Of a stretch of 64,000 bases of DNA, positions 27,221 to 36,963 are shown piece by piece. The DNA comes from DASYQD01 sp963837455 (GTDB lineage: Bacteria; Acidobacteriota; Thermoanaerobaculia; Multivoradales; JAIOJS01). Each line of letters begins with the position of its first letter. The first letter of the stretch is position 1. The stretch spans positions 210,827 through 274,826 of the forward strand of contig CAWINM010000014.1 of NCBI GenBank assembly GCA_963837455.1, in the 5' to 3' direction. A program made the position numbers and the translations under genes. Under the pieces are notes generated by a model. The model ran no database searches and was not told the origin of the DNA. It was given only the letters and a program-made list of their open reading frames with translations.

Positions 27221-27244
27221 CCCCGCCCGCTAGGACGGGCGGGG
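27221..27244. promoter_or_regulatory. Intercistronic 9-bp hairpin between the 9-haem and barrel genes
   Basis: CCCCGCCCG-CTAGGA-CGGGCGGGG is a perfect stem in the 93-base gap; a second hairpin GGGGGG-TGGAG-CCCCCC adjoins it. No U-tract. It could set relative expression of the cytochrome and the downstream barrel/25-haem pair by attenuation or RNA processing. Confidence 0.5.
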
Positions 27245-27260
27245 AGCTACCCGCCAGCGC

Positions 27261-29615
27261 TCACTTCATGCCGACGATGAGGTCGCTCTTGGTGACCGCG
27301 AGAGCGGACTTGGGCGTGGCGCCCACGGCCTTCAGCGACTCGTTGAGCGCGTCGAGGATGAAGGTCGGGTTGTGCGCGCCCTTGCTGCCGTCGGTCTCGA
27401 CGACCAGGTAGTTCCAGAAGGCCTTCGGCAGGCCGGTGTCGGTGACCGAGTAGAGGGTTACCGACCCGCCCGGCTGCACGACCTTGACGCTGCCCATCTG
27501 CACGGCATCGATGTGCTTGCCGTTGGTGAGCACGACGTTGACCGCCTGGCGGCCGTGCGAGTCGAGGATGTCGAGGCTCGCCACCTGGTTGACCTTGGTG
27601 ATGATGGTGCCGCCGATGTCGATCTTGTTGCCGAGCGCGATCTGGTCACCCATCACCTTGAGGATCCGTGCCTCGATGCCGTCTTTGAGGTCGGCCATGA
27701 TGGCCTCGAAGCCGTTGGCCAGGTTTTCGCCGTTGACGCCGGTGTGGCACTCCTTGCACACCTCGATCGACGCGAAGAAGGTGTGGTTGCTGCCGGCCAG
27801 CGCGTTGGAGAGCGCCGCCGGCGGCTTGCTCTTCTCCATGTGGCAGTTGACGCAGGTGTTCTCGATCAGCGAGTGGCGCCCGCGCACGCCGGTGTTCACG
27901 AAGTAGAGGTTCTGCCCGAACAGCAGGTCGGCCTGGGTCCCCACGTGGGGGGCCTGATCGGCGCTCGCCGCGCTGAAGGTGTTGTCGTTCTTGAGGCCGC
28001 GGCGCGAGTTGTGGCAGGTGGCGCAGATCGCGCCCGAGCCGATGCCGGTGGCACGGAAGCCGGAGTCGAGCATCACCGTGTCGCCGCTGATGCGCACCTT
28101 GGCATCGGTCGGGATGGCGGCCGAGCTGGCCGTCGTGGTGCCCACGTCATGCGGGTCATGGCAGGTGACGCAGGTCTGCGGATGAACCTCGTCGGCCGTC
28201 CAGGTGACGGTGACGTTGCCCTGCGCGTTGCCGGGGACCTTGCCGCTGAGCACCGGCATCATCTGCAGGAAGCCCTGCGCGGAGTGGCACTTGGCGCAGC
28301 CCGGGTTGGTCCCTTCTCCGATCGCCGTCTCGTAGTTGGCGTGGCCGGAGATCTGCCACTGCTGGTAGCGGGCGTGCCGCGTCGGCTCGCCGTGGCAGCT
28401 GCCGCAGAGGTCCGACGACAAGGTGATGCGGGGGTTGCCGACCGCCTCGCCGCCGAGGCCGTGCGCCGGCGAGTCGTCACGCGCCGTCACCTGCGGGCCA
28501 TGGCAGTTCTCGCACTGGATGTTGGCCTTCTCCGCCGCCATCGGGAAATCCCCGAGCATCGTCGACCAGTTGGTGGGCGCGGCGCCGTGCAGCAGGTCCG
28601 AGCCGAGGAAGCCCGAGAAGTCGGGGGCCTCGTCGATGCCGGCGTTGACGGCCTTGGGGTTGTAGCCCACGGTATGGCACGAGAAGCAGCTGGTGCCGTA
28701 GTGGTCGCTGGTGTTGAGGTTGTCGGTGAAGATCTTCGAGTGGCCGGTCTGCGACCACGGCGTGAACTTGTCGGGGGCGAAGACGTTGTGGCAGTTGGTG
28801 CAGGCGGTGTCGGCGATGGCGTTGCCCTGCACGTCCTGGCCGACGACGACGCCGCGCCAGGTACCAGCGTAGACGGTCAGGGTCACCGGCTGGCCGGTGG
28901 CGAGGTCGGTCACCCGCAGCTCATAGACGCCGGGGGCGTCCGGGGTGAACGACGGAGTCTGGGTGCGCGCGAAGCGCAGGACGGCGTCCGAGGCGAAGGG
29001 GCGGGTGAGCGTCCATTCGTAGCTCGCCTGCTTCTTGCCGCAGAGCAGCACCGGCTCGTTGACCGGCACGTTGTTGAGGCCGGTGCTCATCCCGAAGGGC
29101 AGCGCCAGGGAGACGCTCACCGTGTCCTTGTAGATCCCCGAGGTGGTGTTGACGGTCACCTCGAGCGTCACCACGCCGCCCTCCTCGAGGGCGAGCGGGT
29201 TGATCGCCACCACCTGCCAGCGATCCTGCAGGCCACCGAAGAAGCCTGCCTGGGTCACCGGGATGTTGGGCGGCGCCATCGCCACCGGCGCCTCCTCGAG
29301 CACGTCGACGAATGCCTTGCGATAGGTGGCCTCGTCGCCGAGCTTCACCCGTACGGCGTTGCCCTTCTGCGGAATGAGGCGCGCCGTGGCACCGGCGATC
29401 TGGGTCCAGGTCACCGAGCGCAGCCGGGAGCCGTCCTTGATCTGGATGGCGACCGTGCCGCGCACCGCCTTGCCGAAGCCCGTGGTGCCGGTCACCTTCG
29501 CGTCGACGAGCACGTTGCCTTGGGCGTACGCTGCCGATACCGCCAGCAGCGCCACCAGCGCTCCGAGAAGCACGACGCGCATGCTCCTCGTGAAGCCGTT
29601 TCCGTTCCTGTTCAT
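27261..29615 (-). CDS. Exported 9-haem c-type cytochrome with N-terminal beta-sandwich domains
   Basis: 784 residues. Signal peptide (LLGALVALLAVSAAYAQG). Residues about 30-265 have no haem motif and look like Ig/PKD-type beta domains (PSFTPDAPGVYELRVTDLAT). Nine CXXCH motifs lie between about 272 and 623 (CTNCH, CFSCH, CENCH, CGSCH, CAKCH, CVTCH, CATCH, CVNCH, CKECH), with many distal histidines. The last 150 residues again lack haem. The layout suits a cell-surface or extracellular cytochrome. ATG 29615 follows GGAGG; a good sigma-54 site lies upstream at 29682-29697. Confidence 0.9.
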   Translation of the reverse strand: MNRNGNGFTRSMRVVLLGALVALLAVSAAYAQGNVLVDAKVTGTTGFGKAVRGTVAIQIKDGSRLRSVTWTQIAGATARLIPQKGNAVRVKLGDEATYRKAFVDVLEEAPVAMAPPNIPVTQAGFFGGLQDRWQVVAINPLALEEGGVVTLEVTVNTTSGIYKDTVSVSLALPFGMSTGLNNVPVNEPVLLCGKKQASYEWTLTRPFASDAVLRFARTQTPSFTPDAPGVYELRVTDLATGQPVTLTVYAGTWRGVVVGQDVQGNAIADTACTNCHNVFAPDKFTPWSQTGHSKIFTDNLNTSDHYGTSCFSCHTVGYNPKAVNAGIDEAPDFSGFLGSDLLHGAAPTNWSTMLGDFPMAAEKANIQCENCHGPQVTARDDSPAHGLGGEAVGNPRITLSSDLCGSCHGEPTRHARYQQWQISGHANYETAIGEGTNPGCAKCHSAQGFLQMMPVLSGKVPGNAQGNVTVTWTADEVHPQTCVTCHDPHDVGTTTASSAAIPTDAKVRISGDTVMLDSGFRATGIGSGAICATCHNSRRGLKNDNTFSAASADQAPHVGTQADLLFGQNLYFVNTGVRGRHSLIENTCVNCHMEKSKPPAALSNALAGSNHTFFASIEVCKECHTGVNGENLANGFEAIMADLKDGIEARILKVMGDQIALGNKIDIGGTIITKVNQVASLDILDSHGRQAVNVVLTNGKHIDAVQMGSVKVVQPGGSVTLYSVTDTGLPKAFWNYLVVETDGSKGAHNPTFILDALNESLKAVGATPKSALAVTKSDLIVGMK

Positions 29616-29681
29616 TTGAGCCTCCTTGTCCTCCCGCGATCGGTTTACCTGGAGCGGGGTTCCTCGTTCGACCGCTGCAAT

Positions 29682-29697
29682 CGCAACAGCCGTACCG
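29682..29697 (-). promoter_or_regulatory. Candidate sigma-54 (-24/-12) promoter for the 9-haem cytochrome
   Basis: Minus-strand CGGTACG-GCTG-TTGCG matches TGGCACG-N4-TTGCW at GG, ACG and TTGC with exact GG-N10-GC spacing, 67 bases upstream of ATG 29615. The rest of the 328-base gap 29616-29943 shows no gene; an AT-rich patch is at 29730-29755. Confidence 0.5.
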
Positions 29698-29943
29698 CGC
29701 CTCGGAGTCGCTGGCGACAAGTTGCAAGTGACTGGTTTTGCATAACTTAACCGTGACGATCCGGCCGCCAGGCAGACCATGCGCTGGGGCTTTTCCCGCA
29801 GGCGCTGGGGGATTTGACGCAGTGCGCGGACGGCCACGACGGCTGGTGTCGTGGCGTCACGGTCACGCTCCCCCGCACGCGTGGGGGAGGCCCTCCGGCG
29901 GGGTGGCGGCGGGGCGCCACCCGACGGCGACAATGCTCGAGCC

Positions 29944-30498
29944 ATGCACCGCCTCCCAAACCCGCCACCACATGCAGGCCGCGTCGCGCGCCTGGCGACG
30001 CCGCTGCTCCTCGCGCTGCTCGCCTGCCATCCGGCCCCACCCCCGATCGCCACCGAGGCGGGGCGCACGGCGGCGGAACCCTCGCCGGCCGTCGACGCTG
30101 CAGCGAGCCTGCCGGGCGAGCCGCCGCGGCCGATCTCCCTCGATCCGCCACAGGGAGCGCGTGACGTCGACCCCTGGCGCGCCACGCTCGCGGTCACCTT
30201 CGACCGCTCCATGGACCCCGAGGGCTGGGCCTGGGTGACCGAGTCGCCGGACACCGCGCCCACCATCGCCGAGTCGAGCTGGGACGCGGCGCTGCGCGTC
30301 AACACCGCGCAGGTGCGGCTCGAGCCCGGGCGCACCTACGTGGTGTGGATCAACTCGGACAGCTACCCGTACTTCCGCGACCCCCAGGGGCGCACGGTCT
30401 CACCACTGCGCTGGATCTTCACCACCGCGGCGGCGCCGGCGAGCGGCATCGACACCGTCGCAGCCCACCGCTCCCGGCCGGCGAAGAGCTCGCCCTGA
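29944..30498 (+). CDS. Lipoprotein with a bacterial Ig-like (Big_5) domain
   Basis: 184 residues. The signal peptide ends in lipobox LLALLAC. After an Ala/Pro linker, residues about 65-165 match the Big_5 pattern (PPQGARDVDPWRATLAVTFD, then RSMDPEG; LEPGRTYVVWINSD; RWIFTT). Such domains mediate protein contacts on surfaces. No ribosome site is obvious before ATG 29944; GACAAT lies 9 bases upstream, so a leaderless message is possible. Divergent from the 9-haem operon. Confidence 0.75.
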   Translation: MHRLPNPPPHAGRVARLATPLLLALLACHPAPPPIATEAGRTAAEPSPAVDAAASLPGEPPRPISLDPPQGARDVDPWRATLAVTFDRSMDPEGWAWVTESPDTAPTIAESSWDAALRVNTAQVRLEPGRTYVVWINSDSYPYFRDPQGRTVSPLRWIFTTAAAPASGIDTVAAHRSRPAKSSP

Positions 30499-30507
30499 GG
30501 TGACGAC

Positions 30508-30527
30508 GCTGGGGGTCATTCCCCAGC
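30508..30527 (+). terminator. Hairpin after the Big_5 lipoprotein gene
   Basis: GCTGGGG-GTCATT-CCCCAGC, 10 bases past the stop at 30498; 7-bp stem, no U-tract. Probable transcript end, shared with the opposing pseudo-receiver gene. Confidence 0.4.
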
Positions 30528-30571
30528 AGCTGGGTGAGGATCCGCACCCGCGGTGGGCGCGCGCCCACACC

Positions 30572-30679
30572 CCTGCTCGGCCGCCCCTCTCTCCCCAGCC
30601 CCTCTCTCCCCTCGCCGGGGCGAGAGGGGCCCGGAGCCTCTCGTCGCTCGACCGTGGCCCAACCGGCCATCCGTCACCA
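30572..30679 (-). repeat. Dispersed REP-like repeat, copy B
   Basis: Second copy of the element at 23962-24072, same strand and again starting directly at a stop codon (TAG at 30680-30682). Differences between copies are scattered substitutions and small gaps, so it is not an assembly duplicate. Confidence 0.75.
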
Positions 30680-31069
30680 CTAGTGCGGCAGCGCCGGCGC
30701 ACAGCGCCCCGCCGAGCGCGCCAGCAGCTCGCCGAGGGCGCGATGCAGAACCGCCCGCGGCACCGGCTTGGCGAGGAACATCGCGATGCCGTCGGCGGGG
30801 TCGATGCCGGCCTGGCGCGGGCCGTCGTGAAAGCACGACTCCCACAGCACGGGCACCGGCGGCTCCTGGCTGGCGCACAGGTGCTGGAAGCGCCCCCATG
30901 GCAGCTCGGCGTGCGTCAGGCTCACCACCGCCGCGTCGGGAGGTCGCTCGCGCACCGCGCGTTCCGCCTCCTCGAGGCTGGTGACCGCCTCCACCTCGGC
31001 ATGGGTCTCGGCGGCATGCTCGATGATCCAGGGCAGGATCCCGCTGTGGTCGAGGACGAGGACGCGCAC
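30680..31069 (-). CDS. Degenerate response-regulator receiver domain (pseudo-receiver)
   Basis: 129 residues, receiver fold only. MRVLVLDHSG keeps one acidic residue of the active pocket and FLAKPV keeps the conserved lysine, but the phospho-acceptor position reads AAVVSLTHAELP: Asp is replaced, apparently by Ser. It therefore cannot be phosphorylated in the usual way and may act by binding. It follows the sigma-54 activator gene by 52 bases on the same strand, so it is probably part of the same control unit. Start is GTG 31069. Confidence 0.6.
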   Translation of the reverse strand: MRVLVLDHSGILPWIIEHAAETHAEVEAVTSLEEAERAVRERPPDAAVVSLTHAELPWGRFQHLCASQEPPVPVLWESCFHDGPRQAGIDPADGIAMFLAKPVPRAVLHRALGELLARSAGRCAPALPH

Positions 31070-31121
31070 GGCTCAGGCTCCGCCGTGCGCACACGCAAGG
31101 CGCGTTCCACGCGCTGCGGCC

Positions 31122-32534
<1,413 letters not shown>

Positions 32535-32537
32535 GGC

Positions 32538-34067
32538 TCAGGCGCTTTCTACCACCGAGACGGCCGCTTCGGCAGCGGCGGCCGGCTGGGGGAGGAGGAG
32601 CAGGAAGGTGGTGCCGCGGCCGGGCTCGGAGCTCACCTCGATGCGCCCGCCGTGCTGCTCGACGATGCTCTTCGAGATCGCCAGGCCGAGGCCGGTGCCG
32701 GCGAACTTGGTGGTGAAGAAGGGCTCGAACAGGCGCGCCAGGTTCTCGGCCGGGATGCCCGGTCCATCGTCCTCCACTGTCACCACCACCGATCGCTGGG
32801 CCGGGAAGCCGCTGGCGCGCACGGTGACGTGCCCGCCCGCCTCGGGCATCGCCTCGGCGGCGTTCTGGATGAGGTTGACGAGCACCTGCCGCAGCTTGGC
32901 GGTGTCGAGCTGCACCTCCGGCAGGCTCTGCTCGCTCTCGGCACGCAGCTCGACACGGCGCCGGCGCAGCGACGGGCGCAGCAGCTCCGTGGTCTCCGCC
33001 AGCAGACGCGCCAGGTCGGTGCGCACCAGCCGCAGCGGCGCCGGCCGCCCCGACTCGAGCAGCCGCTGCAGGATGGCGTTGACGCGCTCGAGCTCCTTGA
33101 GCATCTCGCCGTAGAGCTTCGCCGTTGCCTCCTCGCCGGTCTCGTCGCGCAGCAGCTCGAGGGCGCCCTGGATGCCGGCGAGGGGGTTCTTGATCTCGTG
33201 CGCCAGGCCGGCGGCGAGCTGCCCCAGCGAGGCCAGCTGGTCGACGTGCGCGAGGCGGGTGGCAACGTGCGACTCACGCTCGCGCTGGCGGCGCAGCAGC
33301 TCGCGCAGGTTGCGATGCACCTCGGCGGTGACCGGGTCGAGGGGGAGCACCCCCGCTCCCGCCTCACCGTTGGGCCTGCCGGCGGCCTCGGCGGCGAAGT
33401 CGGCGCGCAGCCGGGCGCCGGCGCGGTCGACGGTGCGCTGCACCGAGATCGTCACCCCCGCCAGCAGCAGCACCCAGGCTCCGAGCAGCAGCGCGGTGCG
33501 GTCGCGGAGACGGTTGCGGATCTCGGAGAGCGGCGTGGTGAAGTCGATCTTCATCGTCGCGGCGCCCATCGTCGCGCCCACGGTGTGGCAGGGGGCGCAG
33601 CGCGCCGCGGCGGAGATGCGGACGATGCCGCGCACCCACGGGCGCCCTCCCTCGTCGCTCACCCAGGAGTCCGACGCCTTGCTGCCGCCGAGGAAGCGCC
33701 GCACGCGTGCGATCTCCGACGGGTCGGGGGAGATGTCGCCGGCGTTGACCAGCGTGCCGTCACGGCGGTAGAGGTGTAACCCGATCCCCTGATGGGCGGC
33801 CATCAGGGGCGGCAGCTCGTGCGGGCTACTGCCCATCCACAGGAAGGGCATCTGCCGCACCGCGTCGTCGAGCTGGAAGCGCGCCGCCGTCGCCCCCGCT
33901 TCCGAGGCGGCGCGCTCGAGCAGCCCGAAGGTGCCGAGGTAGAGCACCGCGAAGGCGGCGAGGTGGATGCCGAGCACCGCCCAGAAGCGCAGGCGCGCCA
34001 GCGGCACCCGCGCCCAGGGGCGCAACCCGCCCGCAGGCGGTCCCGGGGCCTCGACCGGCGCGTCCAT
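32538..34067 (-). CDS. Membrane histidine kinase with c-type haem motif in the periplasmic sensor domain
   Basis: 509 residues. One membrane helix near 26-46, a periplasmic domain of about 145 residues, a second helix near 195-210, then HisKA (GLAHEIKNPLAGIQ, phospho-His near 290) and HATPase (NLIQNAAEAMPEAGG, DDGPGIPAENL, TGLGLAISKSIVEQHGG). The periplasmic domain carries CAPCHTVG near residue 156, a haem c attachment site, after MPFLWMGSSPHELPPLM, whose His or Met could be a distal ligand. This suggests haem-based sensing of redox state or a gas ligand. Its gene pairs with the NtrC-type regulator. No ribosome site; TATAGT ends 9 bases before ATG 34067. Confidence 0.9.
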   Translation of the reverse strand: MDAPVEAPGPPAGGLRPWARVPLARLRFWAVLGIHLAAFAVLYLGTFGLLERAASEAGATAARFQLDDAVRQMPFLWMGSSPHELPPLMAAHQGIGLHLYRRDGTLVNAGDISPDPSEIARVRRFLGGSKASDSWVSDEGGRPWVRGIVRISAAARCAPCHTVGATMGAATMKIDFTTPLSEIRNRLRDRTALLLGAWVLLLAGVTISVQRTVDRAGARLRADFAAEAAGRPNGEAGAGVLPLDPVTAEVHRNLRELLRRQRERESHVATRLAHVDQLASLGQLAAGLAHEIKNPLAGIQGALELLRDETGEEATAKLYGEMLKELERVNAILQRLLESGRPAPLRLVRTDLARLLAETTELLRPSLRRRRVELRAESEQSLPEVQLDTAKLRQVLVNLIQNAAEAMPEAGGHVTVRASGFPAQRSVVVTVEDDGPGIPAENLARLFEPFFTTKFAGTGLGLAISKSIVEQHGGRIEVSSEPGRGTTFLLLLPQPAAAAEAAVSVVESA

Positions 34068-34076
34068 CTCGAGATC

Positions 34077-34082
34077 ACTATA
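34077..34082 (-). promoter_or_regulatory. Candidate -10 box for a leaderless haem-kinase transcript
   Basis: TATAGT on the minus strand, 9 bases from ATG 34067, with no Shine-Dalgarno between. The -35 region is poor. Transcription would start within about 3 bases of the ATG. Confidence 0.4.
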
Positions 34083-34331
34083 CGGAAGTGCCGGGCCGCC
34101 ACCGCCCGCGCGGGTGGGGAGGCTCACCCCGCTCGAAGGAGTGGGCCTCCTCGCTCCCGTCCACCGGTGGGCGAGCTCCGCGCCGTCGCGCGTTGCGCGC
34201 CGCGGCGCCGCCGCAACCTCGATGGGCGCGCGGTGCAGAGCGAGCCCACCCCGTAGGGTTGGGCGCCCGCCGGCGGGCGGGCGGGGATCCGCCACCCGGG
34301 CGGCGGTGGTGCTCCCTCCGTAGGCGCGGGC

Positions 34332-36344
34332 ATGCTGCCGCGAGCGATGAGCGCCACCGTCAGCCACCCCAGCGACCCGCGGCCCGCCACCGCCACCTCG
34401 TCGCGCGGCGCCAAGGTGCTGACCATGCCCGGCGTCGCCGCGCGGGTCGCCGCCACGCCGCGCCTGCTGCTGGTGGGCAACCCCAACGTCGGCAAGAGCG
34501 TGCTGTTCAAGAACCTCACCCAGCGCTACGTCAACGTCTCCAACTTCCCGGGCACCACCGTCGAGGTGGTGCGCGCCAAGGCGACGCTCGGCGGCAGCGA
34601 GGTGGAGGTCGTCGACACCCCCGGGCTCAACGACCTGGTGCCGCGCGCCGAGGACGCCTGGGTGACGCGGCGGATCCTCGAGCAGCACCCCGACGCCACC
34701 GTGCTGCAGGTCGCCGACGCCAAGAACCTGCGCCGCGCCCTGCTGCTCACCCTGCAGCTCGCCGAGCTCGGCCACCCCATGGTGCTGGTGCTCAACATGG
34801 CCGACGAGCTCGCCGCCCGCGGCGGCGTCATCGACCGCGACCGGCTGTCGGCGCTGCTCGGCGTGCCGGTGGTCTCCACCGTCGCCGTGCGTGGGCTGGG
34901 CATGGGCGAGCTGCTCGCCGCGGTCGCCGCGGCGAGCCCGGCCACGGTGGGCGGCCTCGACCTCGCCGACGCCGCCGACGACTACGAGCGCAACCGCCGC
35001 CGCCTCGAGCGCATCCAGGAGATCCTCGCCGCCAGCTACACCATCACGCCGCCGGCGCGCGCCTCGCTGGGAGCGCGGCTGGGCTGGTGGTCGATGCACC
35101 CCGTGCGCGGCCTCGCCGTCCTCGCCCTGGTGCTGGTGGCGGTGTTCTGGTTCGTCGGCCTCTTCGGCGCCGGCACGCTGGTCAACACCCTCGAGACCGG
35201 CCTCTTCGCGCAGCGGCTGTCGCCGCTCGCCATCCGCGCCACCGACGCGCTGCTCCCCTTCCCCCACCAGCACGTCGTCGAGCCGGTGACGCTCGCGATC
35301 AGCGTGCCGCTGACGCCGGTCTCCGGCTGGGTGGTGGCCCACGACGAACGGGCCACCGTGCAGCCGAAGTACCGGCTCACCGCGCCCCTCTCCGGCGTGC
35401 AGCCGCTGCTGCGCTTCCTCCACGACTTCCTGGTCGGCGAGTACGGGCTGGTGACGATGGCGCTCTCCTACGCCTTCGCCATCGTGCTGCCCATCGTCGG
35501 CACCTTCTTCATCGTCTTCAGCCTGCTCGAGGACTCGGGCTACCTGCCGCGGCTCTCCATCCTGCTGCACCGCAGCTTCCGCTTGATGGGGCTCAACGGC
35601 AAGGCGGTGCTGCCGATGGTGCTCGGCCTCGGCTGCGACACCATGGCGACGATGACGACGCGCATCCTCGAGACGCGCAAGGAGCGGCTGGTGACCACCA
35701 TGCTGCTCGCCCTCGCCGTCCCCTGCTCGGCCCAGCTCGGCGTGCTGCTGGCGATGATGGCCACCCTGCCGGTGGGCTACGCGCTCGCCTGGCTGGCGCT
35801 GATGATCGGGCTGCTGCTGTTCGTCGGTTGGCTCTCGGCCCGGCTCTTCCCCGGCCCCACCAGCGAGTTCGTGCTCGAGGTGCCACCGCTGCGCCGCCCC
35901 CAGCTCTCCAACGTGCTGATCAAGACCGCCACCCGCGTCGACTGGTACCTGCGCGAGGTGATCCCGCTGTTCATCGCCGGTACGGCGCTGCTCTTCCTGC
36001 TCGACAAGCTCCACCTGCTCGCCGTCATCGGCAGGCTCGGCGAGCCGCTGGTCACCGGCTGGCTCGGCCTGCCGGCGCCCACCGCCATCGCTTTCCTCAT
36101 CGGCTTCCTGCGCCGCGACTACGGCGCCGTCTACCTGCTCGACGCCGCCACCGGCCCGCACCACGCGATGAGCGCGCACCAGGTGTTCGTGGCGATGGTC
36201 ACCATCACCCTCTTCCTGCCCTGCTTCGCCAACTTCCTGATGATCGGCCGCGAGCACGGCTGGAAGGTGGCGTGGCGCATGGCGGGCTTCATCTTCCCCT
36301 TCGCCTTCCTGGTCGGCGGGCTGGCCCACCGCCTGGCGCCCTGA
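34332..36344 (+). CDS. feoB: Ferrous iron transporter FeoB
   Basis: 670 residues. G domain: G1 GNPNVGKS (49-56), G2 NFPGTT, G3 DTPG (95-98), G4 NMAD (155-158). Then the two Gate-type transport halves with cysteine motifs GLGCDTMATMTTRILE and AVPCSAQLGVLLAMM. Slightly short for FeoB (about 700-780), with a 40-residue extension before the G domain. It imports Fe2+ across the inner membrane, matching the iron load of the cytochromes and Fe-S enzymes. FeoA-like gene follows 33 bases on. Confidence 0.95.
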   Translation: MLPRAMSATVSHPSDPRPATATSSRGAKVLTMPGVAARVAATPRLLLVGNPNVGKSVLFKNLTQRYVNVSNFPGTTVEVVRAKATLGGSEVEVVDTPGLNDLVPRAEDAWVTRRILEQHPDATVLQVADAKNLRRALLLTLQLAELGHPMVLVLNMADELAARGGVIDRDRLSALLGVPVVSTVAVRGLGMGELLAAVAAASPATVGGLDLADAADDYERNRRRLERIQEILAASYTITPPARASLGARLGWWSMHPVRGLAVLALVLVAVFWFVGLFGAGTLVNTLETGLFAQRLSPLAIRATDALLPFPHQHVVEPVTLAISVPLTPVSGWVVAHDERATVQPKYRLTAPLSGVQPLLRFLHDFLVGEYGLVTMALSYAFAIVLPIVGTFFIVFSLLEDSGYLPRLSILLHRSFRLMGLNGKAVLPMVLGLGCDTMATMTTRILETRKERLVTTMLLALAVPCSAQLGVLLAMMATLPVGYALAWLALMIGLLLFVGWLSARLFPGPTSEFVLEVPPLRRPQLSNVLIKTATRVDWYLREVIPLFIAGTALLFLLDKLHLLAVIGRLGEPLVTGWLGLPAPTAIAFLIGFLRRDYGAVYLLDAATGPHHAMSAHQVFVAMVTITLFLPCFANFLMIGREHGWKVAWRMAGFIFPFAFLVGGLAHRLAP

Positions 36345-36377
36345 CGCCGTAACCTGCGACGAGGAGAGCCGCCAACC

Positions 36378-36872
36378 ATGACGCCGCCGCCGCCCGCTCT
36401 CGCCGAGGTCAGCGAGGCCACCTGTCCGCTCTGCGGCCTCGCCTTCAGCCGCGGCGACGCTCTCTGCCACCACGGCTGCCCGCTCGCCGAGATGTGCCAC
36501 CTGGTGGCCTGCCCGGGCTGCGGCTACGAGTTTCCGCAGCGCCCGCGGGCGCCGCAGCTCAGCGGTGAGGACGAGGCGCGGCAAGGCGCGCGGCCGAGGT
36601 TCCTCGAGCGCCTGTTCCATATCGGCCGCCACCAGGAGCCCACCCTGTCGCCGCAGGCGCCGACGGTGTGCGACCTCGACTGCGGCACCCGCGCCCGCGT
36701 CCTGCACCTCACCGGCGAGCGCTCGCGCGACGCCCTCGCCGTCTTCGGCCTCGTCCCCGGCGCCGACTTCGAGCTGCTGCAGAAGGTGCCCGCCTACGTG
36801 CTGCGCGTGGGCGAGACCGAGCTGGCGCTCGACGCCGACGTGGCGCGGCGGATCCTGGTGGCGGAGCCGTAG
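36378..36872 (+). CDS. FeoA-domain protein with N-terminal zinc ribbon
   Basis: 164 residues. Residues 15-55 hold eight cysteines and several His (TCPLCGLAF, CHHGCPLAEMCHLVACPGCG), a zinc-ribbon-like fold. Residues about 85-163 are a FeoA/SH3-like domain (GTRARVLHLTGERSRDALAV, VLRVGETELALDADVARRIL). FeoA normally is 75-90 residues without the ribbon; the fused cysteine domain may sense iron or redox state, or stand in for FeoC. Same operon as feoB. Confidence 0.85.
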   Translation: MTPPPPALAEVSEATCPLCGLAFSRGDALCHHGCPLAEMCHLVACPGCGYEFPQRPRAPQLSGEDEARQGARPRFLERLFHIGRHQEPTLSPQAPTVCDLDCGTRARVLHLTGERSRDALAVFGLVPGADFELLQKVPAYVLRVGETELALDADVARRILVAEP

Positions 36873-36963
36873 CTGCCGGTCCCTGTCGGCGGTACCCTCT
36901 CCTGGACGATTGGCGCGCTGCCGAGCGTCGCCGAGCGGAAACCGCAAGCGTGCCCGGGCCCGG

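Noticed and set aside
29710..29726. Sigma-54 promoter on the plus strand for the Big_5 lipoprotein
   Set aside because: TGGCGACAAGTTGCA has GG-N9-GC spacing, one base short.
36100..36947. Extension of the haem-kinase frame far upstream across feoB
   Set aside because: The frame stays open by GC bias only; kinase similarity and membrane helix begin after ATG 34067.
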